Shown piece by piece: positions 1 through 9,250 of a stretch of 64,000 bases of DNA (positions within the stretch are counted from its first letter, which is position 1; each line of letters starts with the position of its first letter). The DNA is taken from NCBI GenBank assembly GCA_947683625.1, contig CANTUR010000645.1, forward strand, positions 248,001 to 312,000, written 5' to 3'. The notes under the pieces were generated by a model that worked only from the letters and a program-made list of their open reading frames with translations, did not search any database and had not been told where the DNA came from. Source of the DNA: Mallotus nudiflorus. Lineage: Eukaryota > Streptophyta > Magnoliopsida > Malpighiales > Euphorbiaceae. Both the position numbers and the translations under genes were made by a program.

Positions 1-2027
1 AAAGCTGCTGGTGCATTAGTCAAACCAAAAGACATCACCAGAAACTCATAATGACCATATCGTGTGCGGAAAGCTGTCTTAGGAATATCAGCTTCACTAA
101 TCCGCAACTGATGATAACCCGACCTCAAGTCAACCTTAGAAAAGAACTGTGCACCCTGGAGCTGATCAAACAAATCATCTATCCTCGGGAGAGGATACTT
201 GTTCTTCACTGTCACCTTGTTCAACTCTCTGTAGTCAATGCACAGTCTCAGGGTACCATCCTTCTTCTTCACAAACAAGACTGGTGCACCCCAAGGGGAA
301 ACACTAGGTCTGATAAAACCCTTATCCAACAACTCTTGCAACTGCTCCTTCAACTCTCTCAACTCTGCAGGAGCCATACGATAGGGTGGCATAGATATAG
401 GAGTAATACCTGGAACCACATCTATACAGAACTCAATCTCTCTATGAGGTGGTAAACCTGGCAACTCCTCGGGAAAAACATCAGGAAACTCACAAGCAAC
501 AGGAACATCTGTGAGTGACAACTTCTCCCCTGACGTATCCCTAACCAATGCCAAAAACCCCTGACAACCTTTCCTCAACAACTTCCTAGCTGAAATAACA
601 GAAATAAGATTCTGAGGTGCTGAACTCCTGTCACCAACAAACTTAAATTCTACTTCACCAGGAATTCTGAAAATCACCTCCTTATTCCTGCAATCAACCA
701 CGACAAAATGCTGAGACAACCAATCCATTCCTAGAATAACATCAAACTCCATCACATCCAACAAAATCAAATCAACGGGTAATTCTCTATCTCCCACGAG
801 AACTGGACAACCAGAAAGAACAATATCGGCGTCCAAAGAATCACTCAGAGGAGTGGCAACAGACAAGGGAAAAGCCATCCTCGAAGCTTGCCAACAAGAT
901 TTAGAAGAAAAAATAGGAGAAACAAACGAATGCGTGGCACCTGGATCAAACAAAACCAAAGCATCCAGGTAACAAACAGAAACAATACCTGCCACGACTG
1001 CATTAGATGCCTGAGCATCCTGCTGAGTCAGATGAAAAACTCTGGCCTGGCCTCGACCTCCCTGCTGACTGGTAGAAGCCTGGCCAACACCTCGGGTACC
1101 TCCTCTCGTACCTCTACCACGACTCTGCTGTGGAACAAACTGAGTAGAACTCTGATGCTGAGCTGGTGGCAACTGAAATGGCACGGGTGCTGCACTAGTA
1201 ATCGACTGCTGTGGGAATCGCGGAATCTGCTGCTGCTGATACCCAGAATAAGGACACGATCTGGCAAAATGTCCTGTCTGCCCGCATCTGAAACATGTCA
1301 GCGGTGTCAGATAACACGGTCCCTGATGGACTCTACTACAAGTCTGACAAACGCTGGCAGCTGATCCAGAACTACGACCACTGCTGCTGCTCGAAGCACC
1401 TGACCCAAATCTGAACGATCTACGCTGACCTCCACGACCATGTCTACTGCTCCGATGCACTCGCTGCTGCTGTCTCTGACTCTGCTGAGTCGAACCTCGC
1501 TGCTGACTACTCGAACCAACATGAAAACTCGAATACGGAGTAGCCTGCAATCCACTCGACTGAACTCCCAACTGGTAATAATCAGGCATCGCTCCCTGCC
1601 TAACTAACCTCAGCTCAATCTCCTTAGCTAGCTCAATCACAGATAACTCAACGATCATGATCCTCTGGTACTCGGTATGAGCAGTCCGAGTCCTAGTCTC
1701 AATCGCATGCAGAAAATCTAAAGGATCAGAAGTCCCATCAAAAGCAATCCTGCCAACTCTGGCATAGAACAAAGCTGCCTCAGGGTCAGACATACCCTGC
1801 TGATAGGCAGGCTGAACAACTGGAGGAACAGGAACATCAAACTCAGGCTCAACAGGCTCCTCGTCCTGTAACTCTCTCTGCCTACGGCGACCTGCCGCTC
1901 CTCGAGGTCTACCCCTGCCACGACCTCTACGTCTAACTGGCGGCTCAGGAGGTAAAACCTCGTCCTGAAAAGACTCATCATCCTCGGCCTCAACGACCGG
2001 TGGAGCGACACGCGCTCGCCTCCTCAT
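1..2027 (-). CDS. gag-protease-RT polyprotein, 3' part beyond window
   Basis: An open minus-strand frame starts at the ATG at 2027 and runs off the left edge, giving the first 675 residues of the same protein encoded at 6675-9053. It shows an Arg/Gly-rich basic stretch (about residues 32-51), a CCHC zinc knuckle (residues 245-258), a Ser/Gln-rich linker, an aspartic protease motif FDPGATHSF (about 360-368) and the first two thirds of reverse transcriptase (through NAPAAF). The RT catalytic FIDD box would lie just left of the window. The gag deletion described for the second copy is present here too (junction near 1639-1643). It is part of a retrotransposon, not a host gene. Its RNase H and integrase state cannot be seen. 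Confidence 0.88.
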   Translation of the reverse strand, partial: MRRRARVAPPVVEAEDDESFQDEVLPPEPPVRRRGRGRGRPRGAAGRRRQRELQDEEPVEPEFDVPVPPVVQPAYQQGMSDPEAALFYARVGRIAFDGTSDPLDFLHAIETRTRTAHTEYQRIMIVELSVIELAKEIELRLVRQGAMPDYYQLGVQSSGLQATPYSSFHVGSSSQQRGSTQQSQRQQQRVHRSSRHGRGGQRRSFRFGSGASSSSSGRSSGSAASVCQTCSRVHQGPCYLTPLTCFRCGQTGHFARSCPYSGYQQQQIPRFPQQSITSAAPVPFQLPPAQHQSSTQFVPQQSRGRGTRGGTRGVGQASTSQQGGRGQARVFHLTQQDAQASNAVVAGIVSVCYLDALVLFDPGATHSFVSPIFSSKSCWQASRMAFPLSVATPLSDSLDADIVLSGCPVLVGDRELPVDLILLDVMEFDVILGMDWLSQHFVVVDCRNKEVIFRIPGEVEFKFVGDRSSAPQNLISVISARKLLRKGCQGFLALVRDTSGEKLSLTDVPVACEFPDVFPEELPGLPPHREIEFCIDVVPGITPISMPPYRMAPAELRELKEQLQELLDKGFIRPSVSPWGAPVLFVKKKDGTLRLCIDYRELNKVTVKNKYPLPRIDDLFDQLQGAQFFSKVDLRSGYHQLRISEADIPKTAFRTRYGHYEFLVMSFGLTNAPAA

Positions 2028-2209
2028 TCTGAAAAGACAAACGGAAAGATTCAGACAAAACAGACAACGGAGGAATAACGCTGAAAACTACAGCAAGGAA
2101 TACTCATCAAGACATACTCGAACCTAATACACTGCAGTAGTCCAACAGAAAACACAACTTTAAAACTAGGGCCACAACTCACATAACTAAGCCCTGACAC
2201 AGAACTCCA

Positions 2210-2220
2210 CTCTGATACCA
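2210..2220 (-). other. Primer-binding site (tRNA-iMet), left copy
   Basis: Read on the minus strand this is TGGTATCAGAG, complementary to the 3' end of plant initiator methionine tRNA. Four bases (AAGT on the minus strand) separate it from the LTR end at 2225. It fixes this LTR as the 5' LTR of the left copy and the element strand as minus. Confidence 0.93.
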
Positions 2221-2224
2221 ACTT

Positions 2225-5200
2225 TGTCACGACCCAAAACAGGGGCCATGACCGGCGCTAGGGAACGGGAATTCTTTCGAATCCGGAACCCGTAGCAAGC
2301 CTAAAAATAAAATAAAGCATGCCATAATAACAGTAACAATATAATATGCAGCGGAAAATAAAAATAATAATATCATAATATCATCCATATCAACTGGATT
2401 TAATTCAAAACTCATCTCATCACATAAATGTATAATCTTTAATACAAATCCAGTTTCAACATAATACATCTCTTTAAAATAAAGTACATAAAATCCAACA
2501 CTTTAATTCACAACTACTGCAGTGTCTAGATAAAATAAATAAGACTCAAGTATATAATTTACATAAAGAAGCCGGGGCGGAAGAAATCCGGCGTATCGAC
2601 CTGCTACTGAGGTCTGAGGAAGTTGACTCTCCTGAAAAATAGTCAACGGAGGGGAGTCAGACCTCACTGAATGAATTACTATAATATATATACATACACA
2701 CTAAACGATAATGCATACAGTCAACAGTATATATATAATATGTATATATACAGGCAAATTCATACAGATGCAGAAAAATCATTTTTATATATTTTACTGA
2801 AAAATCCCAGTTTATGAAGGATCACATAGAACCCTAGAATATCGCAACCTCAGAAAATAGTGTTAAACAACACTCTGGCCATACAGGCTCACTTATTCCA
2901 AATATATCCACTTAATCCATTTGGACAGTAGACTGGCCCCGAGACACTAAGTCAACCGAGCTCCAGCAGTCTGACTGCCAGTGTGATTGGCCCCGAGACA
3001 CTTGGTCAACCGAGCTCCAGCAATCACACCCAAACCACATCTCACATATCAATAATCATAATCAAATCGATATCCACAAATAGTCAGTAATAAAGCCTAA
3101 ATACTATAGGCGTACCGGTACGTACTCGGTCCTAGTGCTGCCCACTAGGTAGCACGTTCTATTGATATCCTTCATTAATAAATAATAAAACATTCATTCA
3201 CAAATATAAATGATGCATGAATATAAATGAAATAACAATATAAACCATATATATACCGAAAATATACCAAACATAAACCAGGTATATTTTGAGTATATAT
3301 ATGTCAAATAAATCCAATCAAATCATGAATTAAACTAAAAATATATTTAAAAACATTTTAAATATATTTTATTAATAAAACATGTATATAATTTATTATA
3401 TACCAAAAATATACCAAAAATATACTTGAATATAAATCATGTTATTTATGCATATTTAGTCAAAATAAAACATGCATTTTCTAAATCATGCATCCTAAGC
3501 ATATATATATAATATAGTAACTCACCTAATGCGCTCCACGAGACAAATCCGACGGGCCTGGTCCACTAGCCCTCGGTCTTGGTGCAACTAAACAAGAAAT
3601 AAATAACCGATATCAGAGTAACCCTAATAGAAATCCTAGAATTCAATCTAGAGTATTAAACACAGAATCGAAAATTAGGGTTCGACTGGACATCACGTTT
3701 TACGAGAATTCTACCGAAAATCCGGCAGAACCTCCCCTGTAAAACGGACATCTCTCTACTCAAAAGAGTAGAGCCGACCCTGCACAGAAAATACACTTCA
3801 AAAATAAACACCACAATCAATCATAACCCCTCGGTCGGACTCCAGACTACAATCTGTCGACCGGGGTCCACAAACACAGAATATATATTCAAATATACCA
3901 AAAATATCCTTAAATCATAAAAATACATTTCATACGTAGAAATTACATAATAAATCTTGAAACACTGTAAAAACTGATTAAAACTCATTTTATTAGAAAA
4001 ACCGTATATTATATATATAATTGAAAATAATTCCCGGAAAATAGTTTTAATTAGTTAAAAATACTAAATATTTTGTAGAAATCATTTTTATACCTTAAAT
4101 AAATATTAAAACCAATTAAATTACATTTTTAGACAATTTAGGGTGAAATTACCAAAATACCCCTATATATATATATATACCTAAATTACTTCAAAAATTC
4201 ACCAAAAATCATACAATTATCCAAAATTAATTTTCTCAACATATTTATCAATAATATCAATAATTAAACTCAATTAACCAATTAAATTCAATTTAAAACA
4301 CAATTAACTTAATTTTACAAAATCACATAAACTTCAATAATTAAAAATAAATACTTAGAAATTCATAAAAATTCCAAATAAATTTCTATAATTCATTTCA
4401 ACACCTAATTCAACCATAAACTCCAATTTCATAATTTAAATAATTAATTTCCGAAAATTAGAAAATAATATTAAAATATTCAAAAATACCCAAAAATCCA
4501 AACAACCTCCAAAAATTCTGTAAAAATTCATACATGAAGATTAAGCTACCAGGAACAACATTTGTGAAGGAATTTTCCATGAATCATCCAAATCGAAGCT
4601 CAAAAAAATTGAAAACCCAAAGAGGCTGAAATCTTCAAATCGAAACCTAAGCAATTCTAGACCATTTTAGCTCAAACCAAAGCTAGAATAACACTCACCG
4701 GAGCTCAAGGAGAAGATAGAGACCGGCGGTGTCGAAAACAGTGGCCGGAGGAGGGAGAAACGGCGGTGAAGAATAGTGGTGGTCGGCGCCCGCGTGAGAG
4801 AAAGAAGAAGAAGAAGAAGAAAAAGAAAAAGAAAGAAAAAGGAAAGAGAAAGAAAAAGAAAAAGAAAGAAAAAGGAAAAGAAAAAAAAAGAAAAAGAAGA
4901 AAAAAAAATAAAATAAATTAAAATAATTAAATATTAATAAATAATTAATAATAAAATAATAAATTTTAATAATTTAATAATAAATAAAATAATCAAATAA
5001 TAATAAATAAATAATAAAATATTAGGGTAATAATAAACCCTAATTAAATAAATATACACACACAGGCTTTATTTAATAATTTAAAAATATGTATGAGTTC
5101 ATGCAAACCCGTAAATACATTTAAAATAATTAATAATACATTGTTTACGTGGAAATTTCCCCGAAAATGAAAGTCCCGGGAAAATTTTACGTAAAATACT

Positions 5201-5337
5201 GAAAATAATAGACAGTAATTAAAATAGGTTTAAAATACATATCAACTCATAAAAATATCGTATAATGCATAAAAATTATTGACACTGTATATCCCGGTAC
5301 AGTGTAAAAATATTTAAAAAAAACACGGGATATTACA
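2225..5337 (-). repeat. LTR shared by the two tandem copies
   Basis: This LTR is 3,113 bp. On the minus strand it begins TGTAATATCCCGTG and ends GGGTCGTGACA, giving the usual TG...CA ends. It is flanked by a primer-binding site at 2210-2220 and a polypurine tract at 5341-5350, so it serves both neighbouring internal regions. It holds a purine-rich AAAGAA tract (about 4797-4909), an inverted pair of telomere-like ACCCTAAT motifs (5021-5044) and the inverted-repeat series common to the family. The short frames in it are low-complexity or shadows; I see no gene. Confidence 0.96.
5021..5044. promoter_or_regulatory. Inverted telo-box pair in LTR
   Basis: ATTAGGGT (5021-5028) and ACCCTAAT (5037-5044) form a perfect 8-bp inverted repeat with an 8-base spacer, and the right arm lies in the telo-box AAACCCTAA. 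The pair recurs at the matching place in most LTRs here, for example near 12047, 17045, 17771, 25818, 30459 and 59182. Plant TRB/telobox-binding factors recognise this box in known promoters; a role here is inference. Confidence 0.5.
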
Positions 5338-5340
5338 GTC

Positions 5341-5350
5341 TTCCCCCCTT
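5341..5350 (-). other. Polypurine tract, right tandem copy
   Basis: Minus-strand AAGGGGGGAA followed by GAC and then the LTR start TGTAATATCC. Its place next to the inner edge of the 3' LTR marks it as the plus-strand DNA primer site of the element. Confidence 0.9.
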
Positions 5351-5391
5351 ACAAGAATTCGTCCCCGAATTCCAAAAACAAGATTACAGAA

Positions 5392-6714
5392 TCAGGAAGG
5401 AAAGAGATACGGGTAAGAAGCTCGCATCTCAGCTTCAGTCTCCCACGTATGCTCTTCAACTCTGTCGCTACGCCACAGAACCTTGACCATCGGAATCTGC
5501 TTCGATCGCAACTGTCGAACTTGAAAATCAACGATCACCACAGGTTCTTCCACAAACGTCAAATCTTCAGTCACTTCCACACTGTCAGGTTGCAACACAT
5601 GTGAAGGATCTGAGATATACTTCCTCAACATCGAGATATGAAATACTAGATGCACCTGTGACATACTCGGAGACAAATCCAACCGATATGCAACAGTGCC
5701 AACTCTCTCCAGAATCTCAAACGGTCCAATATATCTCGGTGCTAACTTACCCTTCCTGCCAAATCTCATCACACCCTTCATCGGAGATACTTTCAGAAAA
5801 ACGAAATCTCAAACCTGAAACTCCACATCTCTGCGCCTAGGATCCGCATAACTCTTCTGTCTGCTAACTGCGGTCTCTAATCTACGCTTGATCACGGTGA
5901 CTTTCTCTGCAGCATCTTGAACCATCTCTGGTCCAGTCAAAGCTCTCTCACCAATCTCATCCCAACTCAACGGGGATCTACACTTCCTTCCATACAACGC
6001 CTCATATGGTGCCATGCCAATACTGCTATGGTAGCTGTTATTATATGCAAACTCAACGAGTGACAAATGATCATCCCAACTACCTCTCAAATCCAAGACA
6101 CACATCCTCAACATATCTTCCAGTGTCTGGATCGTCCTCTCAGACTGACCATCTGTCTGAGGATGAAAAGCAGTACTGAAATCCAACCTAGTGCCCATCG
6201 CTTCCTGTAACTTCTGCCAAAAACGAGAAGTGAACACTGAACCTCTGTCTGACACAATGGACACAGGTACTCCATGAAGGCATACAATATGCTTCACGTA
6301 CAACTTCGCCAATCTAGCAACTGAATATGTGGCTTTCACAGGCAAGAAATGTGCAGACTTCGTCAATCTGTCTACAATCACCCAGATGGAATCGTATCCA
6401 TCCTTCGAACGAGGTAAACCGACCACAAAATCCATAGCTATCCTTTCCCACTTCCACTCGGGAATAGGAAGAGGCCGAAGCTTCCCAGAAGGCTTCTGAT
6501 GTTCGGCTTTCACTTGCTGACACGTCAAGCACTTAGCAACATAATCGGCAACATCCTTCTTCAATCCATCCCACCAGTATAGATCTCTGATACTGTGGTA
6601 CATCTTAGTAACACCAGGATGAACGCTGTAGGCTGTAGAATGTGCTTCCTCTAGGATCTCTTCTCTCAAATCATCTACATCAGGAACACACAATCTACCA
6701 CTGATCCACAACAC
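5392..6714 (-). pseudogene. Integrase and chromodomain part of pol, one in-frame stop
   Basis: This is the 3' part of pol, cut off from RT by the RNase H deletion. Numbering from the ATG at 6714, the zinc-binding HHCC residues are H25, H32, C62 and C65, and the catalytic triad is D95, D156 and E192 (60 and 35 residues between). That is the normal D,D-35-E spacing of retroviral-type integrases. A TGA at 5809-5811 interrupts the frame after VEFQV, where relatives have GGA (glycine); this is a G-to-T transversion. The same frame resumes at once and runs to 5392. It holds the GPFEIL-type integrase tail (about 5690-5720) and a C-terminal chromodomain (about 5395-5590, ending near WETEAEMRASYPYLF). 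Chromodomains of this group are thought to tether integration to heterochromatin. An intact protein would not be made. Confidence 0.9.
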
Positions 6715-9053
6715 ACCATCATCATCGAGTGTGAAATCTCAGTAACTGAAGTAGGTCTAGGCCACTCAGATACTGCCTCAACCTTCTGTGGATCAACCTG
6801 AATACCTTCTTTAGACACTACGTGTCCAAGAAAAGAAACACTCTCCATCCAGAAATCACACTTCGAGAATTTAGCATAAAGCTGATGATCTCTCAGTGTC
6901 TGTAGTACAATCCTCAAGTGATATACGTGCTCTTCCATACTCCTCGAATATACCAGTATATCATCAATGAAGACTACCACAAACTGATCCACATACGGTC
7001 GGAATACTCTGTTCATCAGGTCCATAAAAGCTGCTGGTGCATTAGTCAAACCAAAAGACATCACCAGAAACTCATAATGACCATATCGTGTGCGGAAAGC
7101 TGTCTTAGGAATATCAGCTTCACTAATCCGCAACTGATGATAACCCGACCTCAAGTCAACCTTAGAAAAGAACTGTGCACCCTGGAGCTGATCAAACAAA
7201 TCATCTATCCTCGGGAGAGGATACTTGTTCTTCACTGTCACCTTGTTCAACTCTCTGTAGTCAATGCACAGTCTCAGGGTACCATCCTTCTTCTTCACAA
7301 ACAAGACTGGTGCACCCCAAGGGGAAACACTAGGTCTGATAAAACCCTTATCCAACAACTCTTGCAACTGCTCCTTCAACTCTCTCAACTCTGCAGGAGC
7401 CATACGATAGGGTGGCATAGATATAGGAGTAATACCTGGAACCACATCTATACAGAACTCAATCTCTCTATGAGGTGGTAAACCTGGCAACTCCTCGGGA
7501 AAAACATCAGGAAACTCACAAGCAACAGGAACATCTGTGAGTGACAACTTCTCCCCTGACGTATCCCTAACCAATGCCAAAAACCCCTGACAACCTTTCC
7601 TCAACAACTTCCTAGCTGAAATAACAGAAATAAGATTCTGAGGTGCTGAACTCCTGTCACCAACAAACTTAAATTCTACTTCACCAGGAATTCTGAAAAT
7701 CACCTCCTTATTCCTGCAATCAACCACGACAAAATGCTGAGACAACCAATCCATTCCTAGAATAACATCAAACTCCATCACATCCAACAAAATCAAATCA
7801 ACGGGTAATTCTCTATCTCCCACGAGAACTGGACAACCAGAAAGAACAATATCGGCGTCCAAAGAATCACTCAGAGGAGTGGCAACAGACAAGGGAAAAG
7901 CCATCCTCGAAGCTTGCCAACAAGATTTAGAAGAAAAAATAGGAGAAACAAACGAATGCGTGGCACCTGGATCAAACAAAACCAAAGCATCCAGGTAACA
8001 AACAGAAACAATACCTGCCACGACTGCATTAGATGCCTGAGCATCCTGCTGAGTCAGATGAAAAACTCTGGCCTGGCCTCGACCTCCCTGCTGACTGGTA
8101 GAAGCCTGGCCAACACCTCGGGTACCTCCTCTCGTACCTCTACCACGACTCTGCTGTGGAACAAACTGAGTAGAACTCTGATGCTGAGCTGGTGGCAACT
8201 GAAATGGCACGGGTGCTGCACTAGTAATCGACTGCTGTGGGAATCGCGGAATCTGCTGCTGCTGATACCCAGAATAAGGACACGATCTGGCAAAATGTCC
8301 TGTCTGCCCGCATCTGAAACATGTCAGCGGTGTCAGATAACACGGTCCCTGATGGACTCTACTACAAGTCTGACAAACGCTGGCAGCTGATCCAGAACTA
8401 CGACCACTGCTGCTGCTCGAAGCACCTGACCCAAATCTGAACGATCTACGCTGACCTCCACGACCATGTCTACTGCTCCGATGCACTCGCTGCTGCTGTC
8501 TCTGACTCTGCTGAGTCGAACCTCGCTGCTGACTACTCGAACCAACATGAAAACTCGAATACGGAGTAGCCTGCAATCCACTCGACTGAACTCCCAACTG
8601 GTAATAATCAGGCATCGCTCCCTGCCTAACTAACCTCAGCTCAATCTCCTTAGCTAGCTCAATCACAGATAACTCAACGATCATGATCCTCTGGTACTCG
8701 GTATGAGCAGTCCGAGTCCTAGTCTCAATCGCATGCAGAAAATCTAAAGGATCAGAAGTCCCATCAAAAGCAATCCTGCCAACTCTGGCATAGAACAAAG
8801 CTGCCTCAGGGTCAGACATACCCTGCTGATAGGCAGGCTGAACAACTGGAGGAACAGGAACATCAAACTCAGGCTCAACAGGCTCCTCGTCCTGTAACTC
8901 TCTCTGCCTACGGCGACCTGCCGCTCCTCGAGGTCTACCCCTGCCACGACCTCTACGTCTAACTGGCGGCTCAGGAGGTAAAACCTCGTCCTGAAAAGAC
9001 TCATCATCCTCGGCCTCAACGACCGGTGGAGCGACACGCGCTCGCCTCCTCAT
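6675..9053 (-). CDS. gag-protease-RT polyprotein, internally deleted (792 aa)
   Basis: The start is the ATG at 9053, just inside the primer-binding site, and is shared by all copies (MRRRxxVAPP). Domains: basic RGRGR stretch about 32-51; gag core, shortened; a small Cys/His cluster CQTCSRVHQGPC at 227-238; zinc knuckle CFRCGQTGHFARSC at 245-258; protease FDPGATHSF about 360-368; RT about 565-745 with the catalytic FIDD at 695-698. Against element O, 312 bp of gag (104 codons) are missing in frame, joined at ACAGA (8665-8669). A second deletion of 769 bp, joined at AATC (6735-6738), removes RNase H and shifts frame, so RT reads into about 20 unrelated residues and stops at 6675. The protein could bind RNA and has the RT catalytic site, but lacks RNase H and integrase. 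Whether a shortened gag still assembles is unknown. Confidence 0.92.
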   Translation of the reverse strand: MRRRARVAPPVVEAEDDESFQDEVLPPEPPVRRRGRGRGRPRGAAGRRRQRELQDEEPVEPEFDVPVPPVVQPAYQQGMSDPEAALFYARVGRIAFDGTSDPLDFLHAIETRTRTAHTEYQRIMIVELSVIELAKEIELRLVRQGAMPDYYQLGVQSSGLQATPYSSFHVGSSSQQRGSTQQSQRQQQRVHRSSRHGRGGQRRSFRFGSGASSSSSGRSSGSAASVCQTCSRVHQGPCYLTPLTCFRCGQTGHFARSCPYSGYQQQQIPRFPQQSITSAAPVPFQLPPAQHQSSTQFVPQQSRGRGTRGGTRGVGQASTSQQGGRGQARVFHLTQQDAQASNAVVAGIVSVCYLDALVLFDPGATHSFVSPIFSSKSCWQASRMAFPLSVATPLSDSLDADIVLSGCPVLVGDRELPVDLILLDVMEFDVILGMDWLSQHFVVVDCRNKEVIFRIPGEVEFKFVGDRSSAPQNLISVISARKLLRKGCQGFLALVRDTSGEKLSLTDVPVACEFPDVFPEELPGLPPHREIEFCIDVVPGITPISMPPYRMAPAELRELKEQLQELLDKGFIRPSVSPWGAPVLFVKKKDGTLRLCIDYRELNKVTVKNKYPLPRIDDLFDQLQGAQFFSKVDLRSGYHQLRISEADIPKTAFRTRYGHYEFLVMSFGLTNAPAAFMDLMNRVFRPYVDQFVVVFIDDILVYSRSMEEHVYHLRIVLQTLRDHQLYAKFSKCDFWMESVSFLGHVVSKEGIQVDPQKVEAVSEWPRPTSVTEISHSMMMVCCGSVVDCVFLM

Positions 9054-9235
9054 TCTGAAAAGACAAACGGAAAGATTCAGACAAAACAGACAACGGAGGA
9101 ATAACGCTGAAAACTACAGCAAGGAATACTCATCAAGACATACTCGAACCTAATACACTGCAGTAGTCCAACAGAAAACACAACTTTAAAACTAGGGCCA
9201 CAACTCACATAACTAAGCCCTGACACAGAACTCCA

Positions 9236-9246
9236 CTCTGATACCA
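9236..9246 (-). other. Primer-binding site (tRNA-iMet), right copy
   Basis: Minus-strand TGGTATCAGAG, four bases from the LTR boundary at 9251, identical to the left copy. It defines 9251-12363 as the 5' LTR of the right tandem copy. Confidence 0.93.
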
Positions 9247-9250
9247 ACTT

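Noticed and set aside
888..1364. Plus-strand frame of 158 codons, repeated at 7914-8390, and related frames at 51-455 and 6918-7481
   Set aside because: They lie antisense to the gag and RT frame, repeat only because the element is duplicated, and have no recognisable domain. The minus-strand frame has zinc knuckle, protease and RT motifs.
2930..3040. Repeated GGCCCCGAGACAC units with spacers, resembling a short repeat array
   Set aside because: There are only two units per LTR, in a plant LTR and with internal stems. It is not a CRISPR array; it is described as the twin hairpin.
5021..5044. Interstitial telomere repeat
   Set aside because: Only single telomere-like units in inverted orientation, at a fixed LTR position; there is no tandem array.
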